Below are positions 17,484 to 25,804 of a DNA stretch of 36,198 nucleotides, one piece after another (the first letter of the stretch is position 1; every line of letters starts with the position of its first letter). Under the pieces are notes generated by a model, which ran no database searches, had not been told where the DNA came from, and worked only from the letters and a program-made list of their open reading frames with translations. The DNA comes from Pseudomonadota bacterium (GTDB lineage Bacteria > Pseudomonadota > Gammaproteobacteria > Burkholderiales > Gallionellaceae), in the NCBI GenBank assembly GCA_021822115.1, contig JAJZSA010000019.1, forward strand, positions 1 through 36,198, written 5' to 3'. Made by a program: the position numbers and the translations under genes.

Positions 17484-18007
17484 TGCAGCGGCATCGCGGA
17501 CAACAGTTCCTTGATCTCTTTCTGCGCCACGGCGCTCAACGCTTCCCGGCTCCAGCCACTCTTGGCACCGGCTGCGCTCCATACGATGCGGTCACCATTC
17601 TGCAGATCGATCACCTGCAGGGCGAATCCAACCGCCGGTTCGCCGTCGATACCGACCTTGTAGCGCCATTCCTCCACGGCGCCGGTCACGGCATAGCGTA
17701 CCCCCTGCGCCCTGGCCCAATTCATTGCTTCCGCCGCCACCTTGCGTTCGGTCGGCTCGAACAGGCTGTCCTGGTTCAGGGCGGCAGGATAACGCTGCAG
17801 GTCGTGAATGCCTTGTGCGCGCAACAACACATCGGTCAGGGTCTCGGTGCGCAGGCCGGCTTGCGGCACATCGGTATGGTTGACGATAGGCAACAGCGCC
17901 CATTTCGCATTGCGCTCAAGTGCTTGTCCTGTGGTCGCCTGGTCGATCACGGCACACGCGCCGAGCAACAGCGCAATGAAGGGGGTTACCAGTTTGACGA
18001 TGTTCAT
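17480..18007 (-). CDS. pelC: Pel outer-membrane lipoprotein PelC
   Basis: A 175-residue lipoprotein with signal peptide MNIVKLVTPFIALLLGAC and lipid-modified Cys18. PelC forms a periplasmic ring under the outer membrane that guides the cationic polymer to the PelB pore. The mature part contains the expected alternating pattern (ALLPIVNHTDVPQAGLR ... VGFALQVIDLQNGDRIVW). Length matches Pseudomonas PelC (172). It begins 28 bases after the pelB stop, the only real gap in the operon, and shares ATGA with pelD. Confidence 0.94.
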   Translation of the reverse strand: MNIVKLVTPFIALLLGACAVIDQATTGQALERNAKWALLPIVNHTDVPQAGLRTETLTDVLLRAQGIHDLQRYPAALNQDSLFEPTERKVAAEAMNWARAQGVRYAVTGAVEEWRYKVGIDGEPAVGFALQVIDLQNGDRIVWSAAGAKSGWSREALSAVAQKEIKELLSAMPLQ

Positions 18008-18035
18008 GCTGCGTTCCTTGTGATGGAAGATTGCG

Positions 18036-21000
18036 TTAGCGATCGAAGTAATAGCGATAGTTCAGTTTCAATTCCCGGCTCATACCGTTCACCAGATTGG
18101 TCCCCCCCAATTCCTGGCTGAAGGAAAAAGACAGCAGATCTTGCCCCAGCAGTGAGCCTGCCAAGCCAAGTGCCGCATTATAGCCTTGACCACTGACGCT
18201 ATTATGCGTTGTACAGGCATCCAGATAAGGGCGCCAGGCGCGTGTATAGGTCCACCTGTCCGTGCCGCCCGATCCGGCGCACAGGCCGAGCAGGTCCGCA
18301 TCGCCCGGCAGTGCGAAGACCGCATTTGCATCGCTGCTGTAGCGCCCGGAGAAACCGGTTACACGCACGGTCAGCTCCGGGGATTCCATGCGTACCAGAT
18401 AACCCGCTTCCCATGCCAGATGGCGACCGCTACCCAGCACCGCCCCCGATTGCGTGTAGTAGCGCGACATGCCGGGTTGCAGGCGCACATACTCGCGTCG
18501 GCTCACATTGTATTGGAGCGTCGCTTCGAACTGGTTGCGCATGCCGAACACACGCAGATCGTTGGCTTCCGTCGCGGCACTGTGGTACTCGGCATCGAGT
18601 GTCACGCCCAGCCGTGCAATGGGGCGCCATTCGTGCGCGGCATGGAGCGCCGTCGTGCTGCCGTATTCGCTGCGCTGTTGCAGTGACAGTTCGCTACGGC
18701 TGCTGCCATCCTGATGCAACAGACTGATGCCGCGGATCTGCTCCAGTCCGGGCGTACCCTGCGGCGTGGTCAGCGTCGCATCGCTCTGTCGCGTGTGCAG
18801 GTACTCCAGACCGAGGCGGGTGTGGAAAGCGAGCGGTGTTTCCAGTCGGGTGCGCATCAGGTTGCCCGACCAGCTACCGAAGTGGCTGTTGGCCAAGCCG
18901 ATATCGAGATGGCTGGCACCGCTCAATACGTCTTCGGTCAATCGCTGATGTGCCTCTTCGTTCTCAGGATCATCCTGCAAGCCATTGAAAACGATATCTT
19001 GTGCCAACGCCAACTGGTCCGTCGCCAGCGCCGCATCATGGCGCGTCAACATGGTCATGCCATCGGCCTGGGTGGCCAGCAGTTCGTTCAGGCGTAGCGT
19101 ATCGTTATCGGCCATCGCGATCATGGTGTCGGCCCACAACGGTTGTTGCATGGCGCGGCCATAGCGCTGCCACAACCAAGCCTTGGCTGCCGGAAATTGT
19201 TCATGCGAAAGAGCCCAGCCCAAGACCAGCATCTCGGTCACCCGGTCGTTCTCCTGATCGTGCTGCACCAGCCTGTCTTGACGCAGGACCGAACGCACCA
19301 AGGTCAGCCCCTCGTCAGCTGCATGGTTCATCAGCGCCAAGCGTGCTGCCGCCTGCATCTGCGGCGACCAGGGCTGCGTCACCTGCTTGTCGCGCAGTTG
19401 CAGCCAGGCATGTCTGCGCACGCGCCATGCCATGCCACCCTGACGGTTCTGTTCCAGCGCATCGGCATAGTTCAGCAGCCACAGGTAATCCTTCTGGTGG
19501 CGTTGCAACTCCAGGGCGTAATAGGCGACCGCGCGCGACGGTTGATCGAGCACCTGATAGCTGGCGGCGAGCACGCCCCAATAGGCGGGGTCCAACTGGT
19601 CGTTGCGAGCGATGAGCTGGGACAGCATCTCGCGCAAGCCCGGCAGGTCGTGGGCGTCAATGAGGAACCACAGGATGGCGGTCACCGTGTTGGGGTCCTG
19701 TGGCGCCAGTGCCGCCGCGTGGCGAAAATCGTGATGTGCCGCCTGCTGGTCGCCGATGGCCTGGAAATACTGGCCGCGCATCAGGTAGAAACGAGGATAG
19801 CCGGACAAGCTGGCTTCGGTTTGCGCATCGATGCTGGCATACAGGCGTCTTTGCGCCGCCAGATCCTGCCGTTTCGCATGGATCTCCAGCGCCTGGAACA
19901 ACATCTCGGGGGCATGGTGCAGGCGAAAGGCCTGCTCTGCCACGGTTGCGCTCTCCTCCGGCCGCGATTTTCCCAACAGATAGAGCAACCGGCTGAAATC
20001 GCCTTGCGCCATCTGGCTGCTGGCTGCCAATTGGCGGTATTTCTCGGTCGCCACATCGTCTTTCTGCAATTGCCAGGCCAGGTCTGCCAACAACTTCCAG
20101 TAAGCCCGGTCGCTTTCCGGGATGCGCGAGCTGTATTGCTGCATGCGCTCATAGGCTTTCTGGTAGTCGCCCTGCTGCAAGTCCAGGTTGACCGTGTTCA
20201 ACACCCATTCCTCGTTGAAACCATGCTCCTGCAACAGTTCGGCGTACAGCAGGTAGGCCTGTTTGATGTTGCCGCTACGTTGCGCCATACGCGCGGCAAG
20301 CTCCAGCTGCCAAGGCTGATGCGTAGCACGGTAGCGCGCCTGGAAGAAACGGATGCCTTCGTGTTGACGTCCGGCCAGCTCGAACATATCGGCCAGTGCG
20401 CGCCCCTGCGCCTCATCCAGTTTGCGGGTCACGGCCACACGCTGCCAAGCCTCCAGCGCGGCATCGTAATCGCCCAAGGCGGGCGCCAGGCGCATCACCG
20501 CCAGCACAGCGGCCTCGTTGCCTTGATGATGCATCAGCCAGCGCCATTCACGCAGGGCGATGGCGGGATGGTTGGTCCACTCGGCGACTTGGGCCAGACG
20601 CTGGTGCCAGACAGTTTCCTGCGGTGCCTGGCGTACCGCCGCCTCAGCGACGCGATACGCCTCGTGCAGATTGCGGTTGGCCAGGAAGACCTCGTAGGCC
20701 AATTTGTATTTCTGGGCATCGTAAGGTCGTATCTTGCTATCGTCGCCTGTCGGCAGATCCTCTTCTGCGGCATGTGCGCTGGGGATCAGCTCGAAATCCA
20801 GATGCACGACGCGCAGGTACAACTGCTCCAGCCAGGACAGGTTGAGCATGCGGCGTGCGTAACGTGCCGCGCGTTCCGGATCGTTCGAGGCGCGCGCGGC
20901 ACGTACCAGGAAATACAAGGTGTCCGGATCGTCGATCAGCTTGCCGACATAGCGGTCCGCCGCTTGCATCGCCTCGCCATAGCGTCCGTTCGCCATCAAT

Positions 21001-21704
21001 ATCTTGATCCCGGCCAGCAAAAACTCACGCTGTTCCGCAACCGAGTAAGCCTTGTTGCGCGCCAGGAAATACAGGTGGATCGACAGTTCGGCGTCGCCTT
21101 CGCCGAGCACGCGCCGCGCCGTGGCCGCCATCCAGTCTGCGGATTGGCCTGCTGCGGCTTCGTCGATGGCACGATAGAGCAACGTGACGATGCCGCGTTC
21201 ATGTAGCTCATTGGCCTGCCCTGCCAGGTAGATCAAGGTCAGCAAAGGCCATTTGCGCGCCGACAGGCGCAGGAAAGTGGCTTGGCGCTGGGCCATCAGT
21301 TCGGCCCGTTGCGCAGAACGTGGCGGACTTTTCTGGTATAGCTTGGTCAGATATTTATATTGCAGCAGCAAGCCGCGCTTCTGCCATTCCGCATCCTTGC
21401 TGTGCAAGGCGGGTGCGATCAGGTCGGAGACCTCATCGAACTCTCCCAGGAACAGCTTGTGCTCAGCCAGCAGCAGGCGCATTTCCAGATTGTGCGGGCT
21501 GGTACGCAGCAGATTGGCGAGATAACTGACGGTCAACGGGTCGCCCAGACGCTCGCGGGCAGCCTGGCGCAGCAGATCCTGCTTGGGAAAGATCAGCAAC
21601 AGCACCAATACGATGGACAAAGCGAACCCCACCAGCACCCATGGCGATAGCAGGTGCGGCCGGGTGACCTGGTCGCTATTGCGTGCACTCAATCCGTAGT
21701 TCAT
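18036..21704 (-). CDS. pelB: Pel outer-membrane secretin-like porin PelB
   Basis: A 1222-residue protein with one N-terminal membrane anchor (about residues 19-38), a long periplasmic array of tetratricopeptide repeats (about 60-900) and a C-terminal beta-barrel of about 300 residues ending KLNYRYYFDR. PelB exports the polymer across the outer membrane and its TPRs bind PelA. Length is close to Pseudomonas PelB (1193). ATG 21704, giving MNYGLSARNSDQ, is chosen; the open frame extends to 21776 but that part lies within pelA and would put 24 residues before the anchor. It overlaps pelA by 29 bases. Confidence 0.94.
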   Translation of the reverse strand: MNYGLSARNSDQVTRPHLLSPWVLVGFALSIVLVLLLIFPKQDLLRQAARERLGDPLTVSYLANLLRTSPHNLEMRLLLAEHKLFLGEFDEVSDLIAPALHSKDAEWQKRGLLLQYKYLTKLYQKSPPRSAQRAELMAQRQATFLRLSARKWPLLTLIYLAGQANELHERGIVTLLYRAIDEAAAGQSADWMAATARRVLGEGDAELSIHLYFLARNKAYSVAEQREFLLAGIKILMANGRYGEAMQAADRYVGKLIDDPDTLYFLVRAARASNDPERAARYARRMLNLSWLEQLYLRVVHLDFELIPSAHAAEEDLPTGDDSKIRPYDAQKYKLAYEVFLANRNLHEAYRVAEAAVRQAPQETVWHQRLAQVAEWTNHPAIALREWRWLMHHQGNEAAVLAVMRLAPALGDYDAALEAWQRVAVTRKLDEAQGRALADMFELAGRQHEGIRFFQARYRATHQPWQLELAARMAQRSGNIKQAYLLYAELLQEHGFNEEWVLNTVNLDLQQGDYQKAYERMQQYSSRIPESDRAYWKLLADLAWQLQKDDVATEKYRQLAASSQMAQGDFSRLLYLLGKSRPEESATVAEQAFRLHHAPEMLFQALEIHAKRQDLAAQRRLYASIDAQTEASLSGYPRFYLMRGQYFQAIGDQQAAHHDFRHAAALAPQDPNTVTAILWFLIDAHDLPGLREMLSQLIARNDQLDPAYWGVLAASYQVLDQPSRAVAYYALELQRHQKDYLWLLNYADALEQNRQGGMAWRVRRHAWLQLRDKQVTQPWSPQMQAAARLALMNHAADEGLTLVRSVLRQDRLVQHDQENDRVTEMLVLGWALSHEQFPAAKAWLWQRYGRAMQQPLWADTMIAMADNDTLRLNELLATQADGMTMLTRHDAALATDQLALAQDIVFNGLQDDPENEEAHQRLTEDVLSGASHLDIGLANSHFGSWSGNLMRTRLETPLAFHTRLGLEYLHTRQSDATLTTPQGTPGLEQIRGISLLHQDGSSRSELSLQQRSEYGSTTALHAAHEWRPIARLGVTLDAEYHSAATEANDLRVFGMRNQFEATLQYNVSRREYVRLQPGMSRYYTQSGAVLGSGRHLAWEAGYLVRMESPELTVRVTGFSGRYSSDANAVFALPGDADLLGLCAGSGGTDRWTYTRAWRPYLDACTTHNSVSGQGYNAALGLAGSLLGQDLLSFSFSQELGGTNLVNGMSRELKLNYRYYFDR

Positions 21705-24489
21705 CGATATCGCGTTCGCGTAAAGAGAAATGCAAGCCATCCTTGACCTTGCGGTCCGGACGGATGGTGCGACCATCGGCGGTCATGGTGCAGCGGCGGT
21801 CATCCATACCGCCCAGTACGAATTTCAACGGCAGATAGCCGTGCAAAGACAGCAGCAGCGCACTGCCCTGCCGGCTCCGCAGATGCTGCGCGCGTGCGAC
21901 GCGCGCATTGGCAGAATGCAGGAACGGCTGCACCGTAGCCTTGGAGCTGAAACGTATGCGCGCCTCGTCGGCGGTCAGATGCAGATATTGATCGTTCTGG
22001 TTACGACGGAAACCCGCGACCGAGTCATCGCCGAGCGCGGGATAACCCAGCGCCAGCGGCGCTCGCAGTTCGCGCAATTCACCGCGCCCGCGCACCAGCC
22101 AGCCATCGGGCGTACGGGCGATCACCAGATGGTTGAAATCGTGCACCTTGCGCACGTATTCGGAGATGTGGACGGTCATGGTCTCCGGCACCTGCGCCCA
22201 TTCGATGACCTTCTGCAAGGCCTTGAGCGATGCCGGTTTGCTGGCCGAATAGGTGTGGAAATAGATGTCGATGGGCTTGAGTCGATACGGCGTCTCGGTC
22301 ATCTCGAAGGTCTCGATCACGCGCTCGAAGCCGTAGAACGGACCGGTCCAGTTCTGCGTATAGACGTTCTCGTTCTGGTTGGGCGCATACACCTGGAAGT
22401 AGTCGCCCTTGGGAATCCCTAATGGCGACACCAGGGTCAGCGACGGATCGGTGCGCGAGATCAGCGTCTCGCCGCCGTTCATCGATTCCACCCCCATGGT
22501 GGCTGCCATACGCAAGGCATCGCTGCCCACGTTGCAATCGCCGGTCCACAGCATGACCTGTACCTTCTTGCCCGGCGGTGCCAGGCGGCGGTCGATATAG
22601 TCGATCGAACCGACGATCTCACGGCGCAGATCGAAATCGTAATCCGCGATCTTCAAGTGATAGCCCTCATCCTGCGGATTTTTTGCGGCTTTCTGCCAGA
22701 TGAACGGATGCGAGTAAGAGTGGGAAGCGATCTCCACATGCGGCAACTCGAAGATCGCGCGCGCGACCTTCTCCAGTGCCGGAGCTTGGTCGGCATACAA
22801 CCCATCCGCAGCGATCTCGCCCTGGATCACCGAGATGGTGGCCGGTAGCGGGTATTTCTTCAGCACTTCCTTCAGCAACACCTCGCCGGCATAAGGCGCG
22901 CCGGGGAATTGCCCGCGGCTCACGAAGCCATCGCCATCCATATGCATCATCAACAAGCGGCGCCCGCTCTCGGTAGTGGTGACGGGCACCGGCATCTCCG
23001 GCAAACGCAATGCCTGACGCAGGAACTCGATGGGATTGATCACCCAGCGCATACGCATGCCGCCTTCTTCTTTACGGATGCTGCCCGTGAAACTGGGCAG
23101 ATCGACCAGCACATAAGGGTTGAGCGCATAGCCGCCCCAAGGCGTGAGCGCGATGCCATCCTGCGATTCACCCTGCGAGTTGGTCACCGTCAACAGTGGT
23201 TTGCCACCTTGCGCTTGCAGTGCGAAGAATCCGGAACGGTCGAATACCGGCGGCGTCTCGAAACCGACCAGCGCATCCTGATGCGTGATACGCAAGGTGG
23301 TGCGTTCCGCTTCGGAGGGGGCATAGCGCAGCCCGAAGCGATCGGTCTTGCCGCTGTCGAGCAGGAACGCGGCTTCACCGATCAGCGCGACAGGCACGCC
23401 ATCCTTGATCTGGCGTTCCAGCCAGGCGATGAGCGCGGGACCTTCGGCGCGAGCCGCCTGGTCCAGCCATACCACGATGCCGGCATAGCGCCCGATCAGG
23501 GCATGGTCCGGCAACGGTTTGCGCGCATCCGCATAATCCACGGCGTAACCGAGATAGTTCAGCGGCATGGTGGCATATTTCAAGGCACTGGTATCGATGA
23601 GGTCGTATTCGTTACGCCCGGTATTGCGGATCATCAACACCTTGCGCGGCATCACCTCCACTTCGCCCACGCCCAGCATATCGAGTGCCGGCGTGCTCAC
23701 CCAGGGGATGAAACCTTGGGCACGGATCGCAGCTGCGGTCTTGCGCGCCAGTTCGCGTTTCTCAGGCGGCACATAGTCGATGCTGATGACGTGCAGCCCA
23801 TAATCGTTCTTCACGTGTTTGAGCTGTCCCAGCAGCCACTCGCGGTCTGCGGCAGGTACCGCACGGTATTGCTGGCGTGCCGGATCCCAGCCCTGGTACA
23901 GCGATTCCGCCGCCACCGCATAAGCCAGATCATGCACTTGCGGCAGGATCTCGAAGCCGCGATTGAAGATCAGCCGCGCCTGCGGGTAGCGCTGCTTCAG
24001 TGCGCGGATAGCCGCAGCCAGTCCGGCCTGCTGGCGTGCACGTTCGGCATCGGTCTTGGCGATGAGGTGGAAGGAATCCAGCGTATCTAGGAAGAAACCA
24101 CGATAGCCCGCATCCCACAGCGGCTTGACCAGATGTTCGACGAAGAACGCCGGCCATTCCGGCTGCGCCTGGTCGATCACCACACTGCCCCAATCCTTGT
24201 TCTCGCCCAGTTTCCAGGCAGCGGGCATGTCTTTCAGGTAGGTCCGGTCGGCCGAGGCCTCGCCCACCGCGACATAGGCGAACAGGCTGGAACGTGCATC
24301 GCTATGCGGTTTCGGATCGGCTACATGTCCCGGTTCCACCACCACGATGTCGTAGGCGCGCAACTCGTCCCATGGCGGCTCGCTGCCATAGAACAAGGCG
24401 ACGCTGGGATTGGCGGCAGATGCGGCGAACGGCAGCAGCAGCGCTAAAGAGAGCCAGAGCCGAAGCAAGCAGGCGGTGGTGCGACTCAT
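21676..24489 (-). CDS. pelA: Pel hydrolase/deacetylase PelA
   Basis: A 937-residue periplasmic protein with a signal peptide (residues 1-26, ending FAASA). The N-terminal glycoside hydrolase domain (about 28-280, GH114/GH166 type) has FFLDTLDSF (Asp135/Asp138) and the candidate acid Glu195 in AAESLY. The C-terminal carbohydrate esterase domain has metal ligands Asp518 and Asp520 (HMDGDG) and His590 and His594 (SHSYSHPF), each offset by 10 from D528, D530, H600 and H604 of Pseudomonas PelA. It partially deacetylates Pel and can cleave it. The start shares ATGA with pelX. Confidence 0.96.
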   Translation of the reverse strand: MSRTTACLLRLWLSLALLLPFAASAANPSVALFYGSEPPWDELRAYDIVVVEPGHVADPKPHSDARSSLFAYVAVGEASADRTYLKDMPAAWKLGENKDWGSVVIDQAQPEWPAFFVEHLVKPLWDAGYRGFFLDTLDSFHLIAKTDAERARQQAGLAAAIRALKQRYPQARLIFNRGFEILPQVHDLAYAVAAESLYQGWDPARQQYRAVPAADREWLLGQLKHVKNDYGLHVISIDYVPPEKRELARKTAAAIRAQGFIPWVSTPALDMLGVGEVEVMPRKVLMIRNTGRNEYDLIDTSALKYATMPLNYLGYAVDYADARKPLPDHALIGRYAGIVVWLDQAARAEGPALIAWLERQIKDGVPVALIGEAAFLLDSGKTDRFGLRYAPSEAERTTLRITHQDALVGFETPPVFDRSGFFALQAQGGKPLLTVTNSQGESQDGIALTPWGGYALNPYVLVDLPSFTGSIRKEEGGMRMRWVINPIEFLRQALRLPEMPVPVTTTESGRRLLMMHMDGDGFVSRGQFPGAPYAGEVLLKEVLKKYPLPATISVIQGEIAADGLYADQAPALEKVARAIFELPHVEIASHSYSHPFIWQKAAKNPQDEGYHLKIADYDFDLRREIVGSIDYIDRRLAPPGKKVQVMLWTGDCNVGSDALRMAATMGVESMNGGETLISRTDPSLTLVSPLGIPKGDYFQVYAPNQNENVYTQNWTGPFYGFERVIETFEMTETPYRLKPIDIYFHTYSASKPASLKALQKVIEWAQVPETMTVHISEYVRKVHDFNHLVIARTPDGWLVRGRGELRELRAPLALGYPALGDDSVAGFRRNQNDQYLHLTADEARIRFSSKATVQPFLHSANARVARAQHLRSRQGSALLLSLHGYLPLKFVLGGMDDRRCTMTADGRTIRPDRKVKDGLHFSLRERDIDELRIECTQ

Positions 24490-25406
24490 CCGGCCGCCAG
24501 CAAAGCGCGCAAGCCATCGGCCAGCGAGGTCATGGCAGGCACTGCCAGTACCTCGCGCATGCGCAGCGGGGTGACGCTGGAATGGCGGATATCGCCTTGC
24601 GCCGGCGGCTCATGCTTCACCTGTGCCGAACGGCCCGCACATTGCGCCAAGGTATCGATCAGCTCCAGCAGCGTCACGCTGTGACCGGTGGCGATGTTGC
24701 AGACGCCCTCGGCCTCGCTTTGCAGCGCATGCAGGTTCGCTTGCGCCACATCCTTCACGTAGATGAAGTCGCGCGTCTGGCCGCCATCGCCGAACACACG
24801 CAGCGTGTCGCCGTTCTCGATGGCCGCAGCGAAGCGGCTGATGACGCCGGCATAAGGCGATCTCGGGTCCTGGCGCGGACCATAGACGTTGAAGTAGCGC
24901 ATACCCAGCGCCGAGGTCTGGTACAACGCGCGATACATCGCGGCATACTGATCGTTGATGCTCTTTTCCAGACCATAGGGCGACAGCGGCGCCACGCGTG
25001 AGGATTCGTCCAGCGGCAGTTGCTCCGGTGCGCCATACACGGCAGCACTGGAGGCATACACCATGCGGCGCACACCGGCACGGCGCGCACCGTCGAGCAC
25101 GTTCAGGAAGCCGACGATGTTGTGCTGGCTGGAACCGATGGGATCGGCCACCGAGGCCGGCACCGAGACCTGGGCTGCCAGATGCAGCACATGGGTGATG
25201 CCGTGCATGGCCTGGTCCACCGCCGCGCTATCGCGGATGTCGCCGACGATGAGTTGCAGATCGGCATGCTCTGGCAGGTTGGCCGGCTTGCCGGTGGACA
25301 GGTTGTCCAGCACGGTGACGCGTGCGCCAGAAGCCAGTAACGCCTCGACACTGTGCGAGCCGATGAAGCCCGCGCCGCCGGTGACCAATACGTGCATTCG
25401 TTCCAT
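24486..25406 (-). CDS. pelX: UDP-N-acetylglucosamine C4-epimerase PelX (GalE-like)
   Basis: A 306-residue extended SDR of the NAD-dependent epimerase family. TGGAGFIGS (residues 9-17) binds NAD, and SSAAVYG with YGLEK supply the catalytic Ser/Tyr/Lys. RYFNVYGPRQDP is typical of UDP-HexNAc 4-epimerases such as WbpP. PelX is known from pel loci in Pseudomonas, where it makes UDP-GalNAc for PelF. Here it is the first gene, shares ATGA with pelA, and has an AAGGG site upstream of ATG 25406. Activity on UDP-Glc as well as UDP-GlcNAc cannot be excluded by sequence. Confidence 0.85.
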   Translation of the reverse strand: MERMHVLVTGGAGFIGSHSVEALLASGARVTVLDNLSTGKPANLPEHADLQLIVGDIRDSAAVDQAMHGITHVLHLAAQVSVPASVADPIGSSQHNIVGFLNVLDGARRAGVRRMVYASSAAVYGAPEQLPLDESSRVAPLSPYGLEKSINDQYAAMYRALYQTSALGMRYFNVYGPRQDPRSPYAGVISRFAAAIENGDTLRVFGDGGQTRDFIYVKDVAQANLHALQSEAEGVCNIATGHSVTLLELIDTLAQCAGRSAQVKHEPPAQGDIRHSSVTPLRMREVLAVPAMTSLADGLRALLAAG

Positions 25407-25452
25407 GGTTTGCCCTTCGTTCTATCAATAGATTAGCGAATCACAGGGTTAT

Positions 25453-25468
25453 AGCAATCACTGTGCCA
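25453..25468 (-). promoter_or_regulatory. Sigma-54 (RpoN) promoter of the pel operon
   Basis: On the - strand TGGCACAGTGATTGCT matches the -24/-12 consensus TGGCACG-N4-TTGCW with one mismatch. GG and GC are exactly 10 bases apart. The predicted start is near 25442, leaving a leader of about 36 bases before the pelX ATG. A weak inverted repeat TGGCG-N12-CGCCA (25527-25548), about 95 bases upstream of the predicted start, is a possible enhancer-binding-protein site. Confidence 0.75.
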
Positions 25469-25571
25469 GTGGAATATTGCAACTATCCCCGTGAATCGTA
25501 ATGGCTTATCCATATCGTCCAATGACTGGCGCTGGTATCTCGACGCCACCTGACGGATGTCCGACGCCCGC

Positions 25572-25781
25572 TCACTTGCGCAACGGCTTCAGCAGCTCGC
25601 CCAAACCGTTGTGGTCTATCTCGTGCATCAGCGCCAGCAATCGCCCCAGCTCCCCCTTGGGGAAACCGCTGCGCGCCATCCAGTTCAGGTAATGCCCCGG
25701 CAGATCGGCCAGCACGCGGCCCTGATATTTGCCGTAAGGCATGGTGCGCGTGACCAGTTGCTGCAAGGCTTCCAGTTCCAC
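25572..25781 (-). CDS. DUF3820 family small protein
   Basis: A 69-residue protein with the family core MPYGKYQGRVLADLPGHYLNW and FPKGELGRLL. The DUF3820 family is also called putative quorum-sensing-regulated virulence factor, from a Pseudomonas member; its molecular role is unknown. It starts with GTG at 25781, backed by GAGGAG a few bases upstream, and lies 23 bases after the tex stop, so it is probably co-transcribed with tex. The pel sigma-54 promoter begins about 100 bases past its stop. Confidence 0.85.
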   Translation of the reverse strand: MELEALQQLVTRTMPYGKYQGRVLADLPGHYLNWMARSGFPKGELGRLLALMHEIDHNGLGELLKPLRK

Positions 25782-25804
25782 GCGTCCTACTCCTCAACTG
25801 CCCG

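Noticed and set aside
19143..21206. A 687-codon open frame on the + strand opposite pelB
   Set aside because: It is antisense to the TPR region of pelB and is Gln/His/Leu-rich with no recognisable domain.
21705..21776. Longer PelB start
   Set aside because: It would add 24 residues inside pelA ahead of the membrane anchor; ATG 21704 gives the usual short cytoplasmic tail.
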